From positions 40,354,815 to 40,418,814 of the forward strand of contig JAQISU010001235.1 of assembly GCA_029339505.1 (NCBI GenBank): a DNA stretch of 64,000 bases, given 5' to 3'. The notes beneath the pieces are model-generated. The model saw only the letters and a program-made list of their open reading frames with translations. It was not told where the DNA came from and made no database searches. Below, in pieces: positions 37,384 through 49,825 of the stretch. The position numbers and the translations under genes are program-made. The number at the start of each line of letters is the position of its first letter. Within the stretch, counting starts at the first letter, position 1. This DNA comes from Unio delphinus. Lineage: Eukaryota > Mollusca > Bivalvia > Unionida > Unionidae.

Positions 37384-37726
37384 CGTAATTTTCGGTTGGC
37401 CAATGAGAGTGCAGTATTCCAGTCAGCGCGTTGTTCTTGAATATTAAGCGGGCGCGATCAGGTACGTGTCGAGCGGTACCGTGGGAAAATGATTTGGCAT
37501 TCCTTAAAGGTATGATATTTAGTCAAACTGCTGACAGGGATACATAGTCAAATGTCTGAGCTAAATATCGGTACCCAATTTATTGCTCCAGGCGAAATGT
37601 GGCTTGAAATAACAGCGTTTATTCTTAAATGGGTCGTGCGAGAAAGGAGAGAAGTGTCCTCCCTTGTAGTTATTATATAGTATATGTAGGACGGGTCGAT
37701 TGTAAGCAACGATACGAGCCCCTGTG
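37384..37726 (-). repeat. right terminal inverted repeat
   Basis: Mirror of 32871-33213 with about four mismatches; ends CGATACGAGCCCCTGTG at the 8-bp target duplication. Confidence 0.95.
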
Positions 37727-38983
37727 ACTTTGCTTCGTGGCAGAAATAGAAATGGAGGGAAGTATGTATAGCGGCAGCGACCTTGACTTCAAGAAGCGGA
37801 TACCACATAAGTCCCGAACTTGTTTTGCGGCAGGGGTTGAAACAGAAAGAAGATTGAGGTCTCTACTTCTACTTAAAGACGGATTGAAGAGAAATGGCTG
37901 CTATGGATGTTGGTGTGCTGCTGTATCGCATTTCTGGAACCATATTGCAACATGCCATGGAAATCTAAGCAATATGGCGGACCTGGGGCGCGCTGTCTGG
38001 TGATAGCAGAATAGGAGTGATATTGTCCCACAGGACTGCATGAGGATATAGGATGATATTGCCATGACAGTGAAACACTACCCCAGATACCCAGAAGTGT
38101 GATAGAAATCCAGCTATCATACGGATATAGACGTCACCACTGGACTACGAAGAAAGCTGCTCAATGAAAAGATTTTCATTGCCATTTCCTTTGCCTGAAT
38201 AATAGGGGACTCATTTGGTTACGAGTAACCCTTTTTGACTAACTATTCCGTGGCCCTAAAAAACTAATATGACCTCATTGGCACTGCCTCCAGCAAACTT
38301 ACAACTCAAACTTAACTACCATTGACTACACTATTATATGTCGCTTGACATTATAATTTTATAAAATTGTTAGGGACTTATTATATGTACGCTTATGTGC
38401 TAGTTAATTCGGACAGTAGGAATGTAAATAACAATTCTTCAACTCAAATATTAGATTAATTGCACAGGTGGCTGACACAATATTGGATATTAAGCCGTCC
38501 ATTAGTATAACTGGACTGAATTTGAAATAAGTATGACCCTTTCGTTTCAGGTGTGGACTGCGTTTGTGGCCTTGCTGTTTGCGTGCTCTGGTGTGTGTTG
38601 CTGTGTCGCCCTCCTGGACCTGGGCCCTTTCCGCCTTTCCTGCTTCCGACTCATTAATTACTAGCGAAATGAGAAAGCATTTTCCCTCGCTACCAAGATT
38701 TTTGCTCTGATTGGTTGATATCGATAGGGGTGGGTGTGTGTAGGTACTATTCCTACCCATCCCGAGAGCTTTCATTTTCCTGATAGTTACTTTTTAGTAA
38801 TTCAGGAAACGCCCATTTAATTAATAGTGCAATTAAGCACTTTTATACCTGAGGGGAGGGAGTAGCGACCCCTCCCTAAGGGTACCTAAAATAGCTACCA
38901 ACATGGTAGCTATGAAAGCTGTACATATGTTCCTAGTGAACGGTTATAGCTATAAAAACTCCACCTACTACGATAATGATATA

Positions 38984-39785
38984 AGAGACTACATCTGGAA
39001 TTACAAAACACACTACATAAATAAAGAAACTTTATATAGAGCTAAACACAAAGAAGGCTTGGCCTTGCCTACCCCCCCCCCCCCCCTTAATAAAATTAAA
39101 AACTATATTAAATAGGTTTAAAAGAATAAGCGCCACACCACAAAACCATGGGAGGCACTATACATTTTTTGGTTAGGTTTTGGAATGAGGAACAAACAAG
39201 ATATATACACAAACAACAAACTAGTGAAAAAAATAGGTGCACCACATTTATATAGGGGGATTAAAGAAATTTTATATAGGTATAGGGATAATAAAGAATT
39301 ATGGGAATTGAAAAAGGACAAAACATATGACTGGCTTTTAGACTTAAATTCCATCCAAAAATAAATCTAAGTTACAGCTACAATACCCATCTGTTAATTG
39401 GGACAGAGTTTGGAGGCATTGGTCCGGCATTAACTCGTTTAAGGTACAAAGTATCATGTACACGTACCTCCACAACGCCTGGCTAACAGGCGAAGTGGCA
39501 ATTAAACGAAGGTTAATAAGGACCCCTGTTAGCTGCCCTCTATGCAAAAATGCCCCATATACAAAAGACCACACAATTACAGAATGTGACAAAACAAAGG
39601 AAGAAAAGGATCAAACTAATAAACGAAATAATGAAGATAGACAAATATGACAAACGTCAATTACTCTTCCTAGACGGAAATTTCAATAAACAATTGGTTA
39701 GACAAATAACGGACTTTATAACGAATACTCTTATAAGATGTGGCTCCATAATGAAGGTTAAGGAAAAATTTCTAAAATTAAATTA
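38984..39785 (+). pseudogene. LINE ORF2, 3' part with C-terminal zinc finger
   Basis: Resumes the frame broken at 32654: RDYIWNYKTHYINKETLYR, then EGLALP, followed by a 16-base C-run (39072-39087) that reads as Pro codons and has probably expanded within the gene. After a frameshift come a WEALYIFWLGFGM-type stretch, LKKDKTYDWLLDL, and MYTYLHNAWLTGEVAIKRR leading into the finger CPLCKNAPYTKDHTITEC (C-x2-C-x8-H-x4-C). Such a finger at the ORF2 end is typical of L1/Tx1-like LINEs. Coding ends near 39785, about 1 kb before the poly(A). Confidence 0.88.
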
Positions 39786-40727
39786 ATTTGAATCATTTTA
39801 AAAAAATTTAAAATTCTAAAATTTAAAAAAAAAAAAAAAAAAAAAAGAAGAATAAAATAATTGTGAGGGGGAAGTACATATGAGGACGCCATAGGGCTAT
39901 ATCACAGGGCGCTACGCGAAGTGAGCAGGCCTATGGAAGAGTTTGGAAAATACCACCCAAATATTTAACAATTTATTTGTGAATTTTACTTATTATACCT
40001 CTATAAATGCACATGATTTCTTCTCTGGATCCTTAATCCATGCTTTATCTGTCATGGCTATATCCCAAAATAGCCATGACTCCCAATTAAGGGAAAATAA
40101 AAACTTTTTTGGATTTTTCTTAAGTTTAATAATAAATAAGAAAGGCCGGACAAATTGAGACAGGAAATATACAGCCAAATAAATTTGTATATTTTCTGTC
40201 TCAAAGAAAACAGACCAATTTATATAACAAAATAGAAAAATTGAGACACACATAACTTTTTGAAAATAATACACCTCAATTTTTACCAAATTCTAAATTA
40301 AAATATTTGAATAAATAAAATTGAATAATTATCTTCCAGATTTGGTGAAGATAATAAATAAATAAGACAACTGGTATGATTTGAAAAGAGACAGGGCTAT
40401 CCTAAACATATACACAAGGATATAATATAACTTCTATAGCAATCACGCAAATACCACTACACATATAGCATACACCAGGATAATAAGGGACCACTAGCCA
40501 TGGTCAACAATATTAAAAGTAACTTTCTAGAGTGGGTAGATCAAATCCCAACTAGAAAGGAATACTTAATATACACTAGGAAACGAAAATACCCCTTGTC
40601 AATTATATTATAACCCCGATGGGGAAAACTAATTGGGGACTTTAGAGATAAAGAATAAATAAAAAACAACATGAAAACATCGGGGGAACACACATACATA
40701 TAAACATTTTTAAAAATTTTTTTGATT

Positions 40728-40774
40728 GGGGGGGGGGGGGGCATCTGTCTGGTGCCCCCCCCCAAAAAAAAAAG
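40728..40774 (+). other. LINE 3' terminal G/C hairpin and poly(A)
   Basis: A G-run and CATCTGTCTGGTG are followed by a C-run, giving a stem with GCA/TGC next to the loop. Ten A residues and the target duplication follow. The arrangement, hairpin then poly(A), is the same as in the ORF1 units at 13.6 and 15.2 kb, although the sequences are unrelated. Confidence 0.7.
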
Positions 40775-40787
40775 AAACACGTTATTG

Positions 40788-42430
40788 ATTCTGCACCAAT
40801 GAATCAGGTTCTGCTTTCATTTTTGAGTACTCCTAATTCAAGAATCTTAAAATACTAAAATTGTATCAGTAGAATATTGTCTACATTTTTTAAACATTAC
40901 AGATATGATAAGTTCTCAAAAGAAATTTTTTTTTAAAAACTAAACTTTAACTTTTCTTTCTTAACTAAGTATGGACCATGAAACTCGTATATACTATTGT
41001 TTGTTCACATATTTCTAGACTGGTTCACAGTTCTTCCATATAATTAGTACCGCGTGTCCTTAAGAGACGACAGAGCATGTTTTACTCTGCTGATAATGGT
41101 TTACGTACTTTTCTCGAAATATAACGACAAAAGGCATGACAACATATGGCAGACTGAAATCTAATATTACAAGCTGTGAAAAGTAATCGATACATTCTTG
41201 GTACAAGTATCATTTTTCTTTTAACGATTGAATATCGTGTTGCAGATGTTGACGACACGATTTGCATTTTTATTCATGCAAAGTAATCGATATAATGGAT
41301 ACAATTAAAAGTAGTTTGACATTTGAGATTTGCAATAGGTCTATGCACAATGACGTCGCAAATGTCAAGGTTATGAGAGGGTGTTGGAGTTGGTAACACA
41401 TGTTAGCATTGGTGGCTGTAAAGGAGTTATTCGATCAATCTGGTTTAGTTTTAATTCTCGATTACTGACTGATATTCTAAATATTTATTATATTCAGTAT
41501 TTATATTGACCCTTACGAGCCTCAACAAGTTGAAGCATCAGCAAATGACAAAAATGTCTCTTGGATACTTAGCCGGGTTTTTTATCCTGAAAATTTGTTG
41601 TTTCTTTGAATTTGAATCAATTTTCGGCATATATTTGTATGATTTGTATGATTACTAACGATTGTTACACAATTTTGCACAAAAACAACTGTTTAGGAAG
41701 CATGCTTGACTCGTAGCATGGGCTCCAACTTCGCAGGTGTTTTCAAATGTACATTACTTGTAACGTATATACTTTTTCAAATCTGTTAATATGAAAAAGT
41801 TGACATACCTTTGTAACTATTTACATACTTAAGTAAATCACACAGTGATATAAATTTGTGCATGTGAAGGTAGTGTTATTTGATCATACATCCTGAGTTT
41901 TTATGCATGTCTGCTATCAGATATGGCTATCTTTTTTAATTTATGTCCAATTTCAAACTAGAAAATTATACAACGAAACGAGGAAGAGAAAAATAGATGG
42001 TATGATAGAAAACGTGTTGAAGCTATCTTCTTATATTTCATTTCTACTCTGGGATCACCTCACATGCTAGATACACTGAAAAATGTGTACGGTATATTTT
42101 GTTTCTCTCCGGTAAGAATAATAATCGTCCTGCCGATTAGACATATAATGCCTCTTTATGGACGCCGTCATTTTAAAAGGCTGCGTTCTTATCGACATCA
42201 AAATAATATAATTATCCATCTCTGACCGGTCGTGGACACTACCAAATTACTATTTTGCAGCCATTGACCGGTTAAACGGTCGTACGAATACAACTGTCCG
42301 TTCTGAGCGCTGTTTATGACAATTGCCGTAGTTGACAATTACTGTAAGCCAGTATAAGGTTAACTATCACAAACTGACTCCCGTCCACAAGATAAACAAG
42401 GTCCAACGAAGACTATATGCATCTGTTCTC
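40788..42430. other. unannotated sequence
   Basis: No ORF or repeat recognised. Confidence 0.6.
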
Positions 42431-42650
42431 AAAACGGCGACCTTACCGTCGTAAGCGTAGACCCAGAACTACAGTCTCAGTGTAAAATGGGACCTTACCA
42501 TGGTAAGCGTCGACAAAGAACACCAGTCGGAATGTAAAACGGGGTTTTGACTGTGGTAAAGGTAGACCCAGAACAACTGTTTCAAAGTAAAAAACGGGGG
42601 ACTTTTCCGTAGTAGGCATAGACCCCGAGAAAGAGTCTCGACGAAAATCG
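42431..42650 (+). repeat. 53-bp degenerate minisatellite
   Basis: Four copies starting at about 42431, 42484, 42537 and 42591, each AAAACGG followed by a TTACCGTSGTAAGCGTAGAC-like block. About 75-80 percent alike. Confidence 0.85.
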
Positions 42651-42863
42651 ATAAATCTAAAACTACTAATTTCGTTAAAAAATAATGATTCACGCTCTAC
42701 ATGTTTTGTTAAAGTTTATTATTCCCCGTATATGGGTAGCAGATGGGGAAAATCCAAATGACTACCTCACATTTCAGTATAAGCACAAATTACACAGAAT
42801 GATGGTTAACACTAGTACGTACTGTAATCTAATTCTAAACCCAATACACAACTGAATATTGGC

Positions 42864-42866
<3 letters not shown>

Positions 42867-42924
<58 letters not shown>
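42867..42924. repeat. (GA)n microsatellite
   Basis: An uninterrupted run of about 29 GA repeats. Confidence 0.98.
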
Positions 42925-42928
<4 letters not shown>

Positions 42929-43734
42929 TTGTAACCTATTTCAACATGTACACATATATAGACATACATGTATGCACACAGACGCACGCGCTGTATATTA
43001 TGTATTAATTCTTAAAGAATGATAAAAACTGCATTCATGACTAATAATGATATAGGTAAAGTTTCTACTTAAGAAGAGTGTTGATGATTTTGACCAATGA
43101 GCTATCAACATTCTAATCAAGGGATGAGAGCATGTCCAGGAATTAACATTACACGGAACGTGTTTACTATAGACGATGAGCATGCGTAGAATGGGAAATG
43201 GGATGTCTAAATGTGTTGATTATCCAGCATACCTGAGTAATAACCAACTGCCAACACATATATGATTTCTGTACCAAATACCAGATTTAAATTACTATCC
43301 AAAACCTATATATACTATTTAACACATTGTATGAAGTAACTAAAAAAAAAACAACCTACTATCGAACGAATATGGCACGAGTGCTTACACACCTTATACT
43401 TACATACAAAAATTATACAAGAAAATACAAGGGGGTGGGAGAATATGGGGTAGGGCGTAAAGAAGTAGATGAAATATACAGACTGGCATATGCAAGGCTT
43501 TGAGTGTTTATATACAGACTATACATAAAAATGTATAATATAAAACTCCTAGAGAGGCAAAACGTTTGCGTATTATCTCCCTGTTTAGAAATATGGATCG
43601 GTCCTGTAAAGGAATGTTGGGTTGTTCATCAAAAAAGAAGGTTAACACTTATATCGCGTCCCTGTCCTGTTCCGCAAAACATTGCAAAACCTGTTTGCAA
43701 ACCAAGACACGCTTCAGGCCCACAATGCCTTAAT
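42925..43734. other. unannotated sequence
   Basis: Nothing recognised. Confidence 0.6.
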
Positions 43735-44065
43735 ATATGGACATAGACCACAAATAATTTTACTATATGTTCTCTACATATATTTCTCAGTACTGACCTT
43801 TCAACTGTGTGATAATCAATACAAATCATATGTTAATCTAAAATACATCCAAAGATGACTTCACTCTGTCAAGTTCTTGTCAGGGGTTCACGGGCATATT
43901 TTTTGAGCGGCTGCACTGTAAACAGAACAGCATGTACAAAGAACACAGATTTCATTTCCGGATCATCACCAAGGCCTTATTACTCCATGTGCAAAGTAGC
44001 CAAATTACACACTGACAACCACTCTCTAGAGCTCGTATTCTCTAGAATAAACAATAACCTTTAAA
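43735..44065 (-). repeat. dispersed repeat, copy 2 (inverted partner at 4196-4515)
   Basis: Reverse complement of the 4.2-4.5 kb copy, about 85 percent alike. The two homology ends agree to within a few bases, which suggests discrete element boundaries rather than a larger duplication. Confidence 0.75.
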
Positions 44066-44329
44066 TCCCTACCAAAGTGCATCGATATAACTCTTCTATC
44101 ACCACCAACATGAGAGACGAAAAAATGCTCCAAAAATAGAATAGAACTACATTCGTACTGAACTGGAAATATTAATTGTGATGTGATTCCATATATCAGG
44201 AACTCTGGATTGAATAGCTCTGTATATAGTTTGTTTCAATAATGACATTGATGTAACGTAATTCAGTCTGTTGGTATTGTCACTCTTTCAATCACGATCC
44301 CCTTTTGCCAGACGTCACTTTCAACACAC

Positions 44330-45034
<705 letters not shown>

Positions 45035-45129
45035 GTCTCCGATCTATGAACGATGCTAAAACTTAAGCCCAAACCGACCATCTGTCTATCTATCTCTTTT
45101 TGTGTCTGACTGTTTGTCTGTATATCTGT

Positions 45130-45602
45130 TAGGGCATAACCGACTTTTGATCCGGAAATCGGATTCCACCGGATAGCATGAACTTCCGATTAATCGGAGT
45201 CGGACAAGGCAGGAACGACCGATTCGGATAATAAAAATAATAAAGGTGAATTTCTATAGCACCGTGTCTAACACTGCATGTCATTCGATAGTGCGTTAAT
45301 AAAGTTAAATAAGAAGTCAGAAAAGTTCAATATGGTCAACACAACCACGCTGTGAGACAATCTATTTGAACGGACGTGTGAAAACCGGAAATGAAGCCGG
45401 ATATGGTAAAGTACTAAGTAACATGCTAGACACGGCAAAACCAGATACCAGAAACCCGGAAACGGAAGATGACATTTTTTAGAAGAAAAAAATACGGATT
45501 TAGCATTTCCGATTAATTGAATCGTATCCGGAATCGGAAAAATTTCATGCCCAAAATCCGGAATCGGAAATCGGTAGAAAAATGCTAATCGGTTATGCCC
45601 TA
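45130..45602. mobile_element. hAT-type MITE with CGGAA-rich palindromic ends
   Basis: A 473-bp non-coding element with perfect 14-bp inverted ends, TAGGGCATAACCGA. It is flanked by ATATCTGT (45122-45129) and ATGTCTGT (45603-45610), an 8-bp duplication with one change. Subterminal regions repeat CCGGAATCGGAAATCGG-like words in both orientations, as is usual for transposase binding sites in hAT ends. Confidence 0.85.
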
Positions 45603-45647
45603 ATGTCTGTATATTTATATGTATATCTGTCTATATGTCTGCCTCTC

Positions 45648-45897
<250 letters not shown>

Positions 45898-46943
45898 ATA
45901 CCATTGCGTCTCTTAGGAATGCAATATGGATTCCATTCTCAGAGATATTCTACGACGACTACTAATACTACAAAAATGACTGCTGTAGCATGTACTCATT
46001 AAGAAGAGAATGGTCTCTAAATGGTTTCATGTGATTTCTTCGGCTCTACGAGAATATTTGCTGGTGGTAATACTTCTGTTCCCTCATTTTCCATCATTCC
46101 CGGCTTATGATGAGTTCAGAAAGAAGATCAATAATGATGGGCGGGGAGGGGGGTCGCGACATGAGATCAAAGAAGAGTGTATATTTGTTTAATAGCAGCC
46201 AAAAGAACAAGATGAAGAATGTAAAGAAAGGAGAAAACATGAAAGAATCGGATGGTGATCAGAAGGAATAGACTGAAAGCAAAACTGTGTGTTACAAGCG
46301 AATTTGGCAGAGGTAAAGCATCGGAGTGAGGTGTGTCAGACTTCTGTTATCCAACCGAGGAGAAAGAGGCCTTCTCCATCTAAGACATTTAGACTTTCTA
46401 TGACTTTACACCAGCAACAATATCAGATAGCCGTGGAAAAGGTTTAAGACAAATTGCCTTTGATGATGTCAGGTGTGAATGTGTTTTAATAATTATTTAA
46501 AAAAATCTAAAGGTCTTTTACGTGGTCAGCTTTATCTCTTTATATAAAAGAAATACTACTCAGTAAGGGCCGACTCAAAATAAAGCTTAAGTCCTACCAT
46601 TATAAAATGTGAGTGTTGGAAAATCTAATATGTACTAAGTAAAATAAATACAACGGTTAACATATGTGCTCTTTTATTATATTCTTTTTGAATATGAATG
46701 GAATAAATTTTCTATTAATAGACATCAACACCTTGATCATCTTTTCTTTCTTCTATTCTTTCACTGACTTTACTTTTTTTCAATTTATTCCCTTCAAGTT
46801 ATTCTGCTAGTCTCGCCTGCCTGAATTTTCTTAATGGAATGGCACCTTCTGTCTCTGCTGAATGTTTCTGGCATTTGATCTTTTATTTTTGTTCAGATAG
46901 CCAGAAGACCAATGCCCTTTCTTGACACGAATAATATTTATAC
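45898..46943. other. unannotated sequence
   Basis: No supported feature; the last bases are the left TTAA of the next element. Confidence 0.6.
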
Positions 46944-47195
46944 TTAAAGGAGACTAGAAACCAGTGGAAATATACAGTAATATAAAATACACTGCAGAGA
47001 AAAACATGATTCTGAAGCGTCGTGTGAGACCGTACTGCCAATATTGAGATATTGGCATATCTTCTAGGCGCTGAGTTTCCGTGACCTCGTATGCATATTT
47101 TCCGCGCCTATTCGGTTACTTTCGGAAAGTGACGTCATACTAGCGACTCCAGCATCCAGACCTACAGTTGCAAGGTTCATTTCATATAGAGTACC

Positions 47196-47534
47196 ATGCC
47201 GTTTTGCGTTGCTTACGGGTGTAATAGCATACATAGAAAAGGCTGTGGAGTTCATTTTTTTTTCTTTTCCAAATGATAAAGGGATAAAGAATGTCTGGAT
47301 ACATTATTACAAGCGAGTCGATTTCAATGCAACACCATACAGCAATCCGTGCCCATTACATTTCACAAAGGAATGTTACCAGAGGGATCCTAAAAACATA
47401 GAACCTCTAGGATACACGAATGCTTAGCCTAGACTAAAAGTTGAAACTGTTCCAGACATACCATTGTATATTTTAAATCCTGGTAGAGTGTCAAACGTAC
47501 GAGTTACGAAAATAGGCAGAAGGTCGAGTAAGTG
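47196..47534 (+). pseudogene. THAP zinc-finger domain, frameshifted
   Basis: ATG 47196 opens MPFCVAYGCNSIHRKGCGVH; a T-run (47256-47265) shifts the frame, after which FPNDKGIKNVWIHYYKR and PCPLHFTKECY follow. This is the THAP C2CH pattern: two N-terminal Cys, an invariant Trp, then C-x2-H-F. VPDIPL downstream of a stop at 47426 recalls the AVPTIF box that ends THAP domains. THAP fingers bind DNA, here presumably the element ends. A T-run indel and one stop are the only visible defects. Confidence 0.78.
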
Positions 47535-47575
47535 CTAATAACAAATATGACAGCCCGACACCTGATCGTGCTGAT

Positions 47576-47851
47576 TTGTTTGTTTGATTAGGATTTTTAA
47601 CGTAGCTTTAACAATTTTTCAGTCATATCGCTACGATGTCTGCAGTGAGGCAGTTTATAGTGATGTCTAGCACTGAGACATCATGCCGCAGACATGTAGC
47701 ATGATGTCTCACCCAGTCACATTATCCTGACACCAGGCCGACCAGTCCTAACACTAACCTCTTAATGCTGAGCGTCAAGCGAGGCAGCTGTTAGTACCAT
47801 TTTTGTAAGTCTTTGGTATGACTCGGCCGGGGATCGAACCCACGACCTCCA
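47576..47851 (-). mobile_element. 5'-truncated tRNA-derived SINE (second family)
   Basis: On the minus strand it begins at 47851 with GGAGGTCGTGGGTTCGATCCCC (B-box GGTTCGATCC; the A-box is missing), runs through a conserved body with repeated ATGATGTCTC words, and ends CTACGTTAAAAATCC then AATCAAACAAACAA. A 13-bp duplication, TGATCGTGCTGAT, flanks it (47563-47575 and 47852-47864). It lies inside the THAP transposon. Confidence 0.85.
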
Positions 47852-49626
47852 TGATCGTGCTGATGAAATGAGTAAAATTATTTTCTTCTTCAAGATTACA
47901 ATCTAAATAAAGTCACCACTGTCCTATGTATAATTGAGATCTGACTTTAATCAAATGGAATTTTTGCTTAAAAAAATAATAATAAGATTATCAACCCTTG
48001 ACACGGTCGTGTTTTGAGAAAAACAATTTAAGTAATTTTAAAAAAAATATTAAAAAATTATTTTAAAAAAACACAACCTTTCAGTCTATGCCTATTACTC
48101 GTAAAATGTATAAACGGAAATCTGTAATGATTGGAACTGATATAAAACTGTCCATTGGGCAGTTTAAATAGCAGCGATTAAAAGAAAAGAGATCCGATAT
48201 AAAATCAAAGTTTCACATTAACTGGCTGACAATAGAAATTGGGGGGAGGCGACTATTGACCCCACCTATTTGCCCCGATGTGCAATTTCTCCCTGTGATA
48301 CGCCTTATTGGACAAGACCTTTTTTTCATATTCTGGTCTGCATAATAGTTAGAGGTTAGAATTAAGTACACAAACATAATGGCAGTTTAACAAATTAACA
48401 ATTATTCCTTATCATTGCACTTATGTTGTGAAAAAGACTGGCCCTCTGACATAATTCAAAGAAACCATGTGCTACAGAGTGTGTATGTAAGCACCAGAAA
48501 GTCATTGGCAAATAAGCGATGCCGAATTTTGTTGTAACTTCGATGTCAAAGACTTCATTTTAAGAGTTCAAATCTGCAGTCAAACGTTACTGTACATGTA
48601 TGTGGCCATTGTTTTCCCACATTTTATATCCCATCCTATTTCCATTAGTTTAAGTGTTAAGATATGTAACACTGTTTACTGAATTAAATATCTATTTTGA
48701 ATTAGTTTTTTTAGGGGCACATATACTACGTCGTATTTTTTTTATTCCTTCTTTTAATTTAATCATGGTAATGAAACTTTACATAGATGGTAGTGGAATG
48801 TCAACTGGCCGAGTTTTTTTTAGGGCGGAAATGGAGATTTTGTTTGCAGAGAAAATTACGCATCTTTAATTGTGATAATTCATGGGTTTTAAACTAATTG
48901 GTGACAATTTTTTTTACAAGAAGTACTTCTGTAGTAGTTAAATAATCTGAAATTTACGTGAATAATGTTTAATCTTAATCTATTTACTGAAGACAAAAAC
49001 TGTCCTGTGATATTAATTATTTCTTCACTACAATATTCACAAGTGATAAAATAGAATATGACATTTGTGGACTGCACACTTGATGAAAAAATTACATATG
49101 GATTTTCTTCTTCTGAGAAATGAAAATTGAGAGACATATTGAAATAATCGGGAGTTAACTGCGAAAAATCAAGAGAGATATTACGAGATAGGGAGGAAAT
49201 ACCTCCAAAATTGGAATTTATTTTCTTTCTTTCTTCTCTCGGCTTGAAAGTTAACATATATGAACTGTTCGGGTTTGTGGAATTTCAGTCAGGGCTAGTA
49301 AGTTTATTTAAGTCATCAGCCCGGGGCCTGTGTTTGTATACGAGGACTTGCTAGTATGACGTCACGAGACCACGTGATCTATCATCTCATTAAAACTCGG
49401 AAATACTCGGCAATTTACGGAATCATTGTATCTTCTTCGCAATATAATCAATATCCGCACACGATATTATATTTTTAAACATTATATTCGAATTAGAATT
49501 TGTAAGGAATTACATTTATAAAATAAAAATTTTCATTTCTAGTCTCCTTTAACTGTGTCTCTCCTTCTTGACAGACATCTTGACTTTTATCTTAAGTTGA
49601 GTAGTCAGAAAGTTTGTAAAATTATA

Positions 49627-49825
49627 CCTTTTGATGAACTGTGATAAAGTCAGAAGTAATACTGGAAGTGTACCGTTGAATGACTTGAGATAAAGTCATA
49701 AGTCTGAGTGGAAGTGTACCTTTTAATGAATTGTGATAAAGTCAGACGTCTGACTGGAAGTGTACCGTTGAATGACTTGAGATAAAGTCAGAAGTATGAC
49801 TGGAAGTGTACTTTTGGACTCGTAA
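49627..49825 (+). repeat. 46-bp minisatellite
   Basis: Four copies, with GATAAAGTCA anchors at 49643, 49689, 49735 and 49781. Variants alternate between TTGAATGACTTGA and TTTAATGAATTGT, giving a 92-bp higher-order period. Confidence 0.92.

Larger units (their letters stand above)
32871..37726 (+). mobile_element. DNA transposon with 343-bp TIRs, PIF1-like helicase and PHD finger
   Basis: A 4856-bp element bounded by inverted termini starting CACAGGGGCTCGTATCGTTG and flanked by a perfect 8-bp duplication, ACTTTGCT (32863-32870 and 37727-37734). The two 343-bp termini differ at about four positions, so the insertion is recent. On the plus strand lie a PIF1-type helicase exon (33270-33873), an unclassified transposase-like protein (34779-35611) and a C-terminal PHD finger (35618-35989). 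An 8-bp duplication with a CA start fits the hAT, P or Zisupton/KDZ groups. I do not recognise this gene set in a described superfamily. Confidence 0.88.
32655..38971 (+). mobile_element. unnamed retroposon inserted in LINE ORF2 (carries a DNA transposon)
   Basis: GATAATGATATA occurs at 32643-32654 and 38972-38983 exactly where ORF2 is broken and resumes, so it is the 12-bp target duplication. Without the 4.86-kb DNA transposon the insert is about 1.45 kb (32655-32870 plus 37735-38971). Its 3' part (38203-38971) matches 28807-29540, including a stem-loop near 38848-38880 and a CCACCTACTAC tail. Near its start it holds the palindrome GGTTACGAGTAACC at 38218. No diagnostic protein is found; it may be a non-autonomous LINE-mobilised element. 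Confidence 0.72.
30166..40774 (+). mobile_element. Tx1/L1-like LINE, 5'-truncated and internally interrupted
   Basis: The target duplication AAACACGTTATTG lies at 30153-30165 immediately before the element and at 40775-40787 immediately after its terminal A-run. LINE sequence occupies 30166-32654 and 38984-40774 (about 4.3 kb). The remainder is a later nested insertion. The element begins 11 bases upstream of the ORF2 ATG, so ORF1 and the 5' UTR are missing through 5' truncation. The roughly 1-kb 3' region after ORF2 has an internal A-run (39822-39846), two smaller hairpins (40054-40080 and 40158-40203) and a G/C hairpin before the final poly(A). Confidence 0.82.
46948..49548 (+). mobile_element. 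TTAA-flanked, THAP-bearing (Kolobok-like) transposon remnant
   Basis: The ends are inverted copies of AGGAGACTAGAAA, bordered on both sides by TTAA (46944-46947 and 49549-49552). The 16-mer GTGACGTCATACTAGC occurs 181 bases inside the left end and, inverted, 182 bases inside the right end, so the terminal repeats are about 200 bp but diverged. A THAP-type zinc finger is encoded just inside the left end. TTAA target use together with THAP fits Kolobok. No catalytic transposase core remains, and a SINE has inserted at 47576. Confidence 0.75.

Noticed and set aside
37548..37808. 86-codon minus frame, and a similar one at 32810-33049 plus
   Set aside because: Both are readings through the mirrored terminal inverted repeats of the DNA transposon.
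39822..39846. A-run as the end of the LINE
   Set aside because: The 13-bp target duplication is found only after the later A-run at 40764-40773, so this run is internal.
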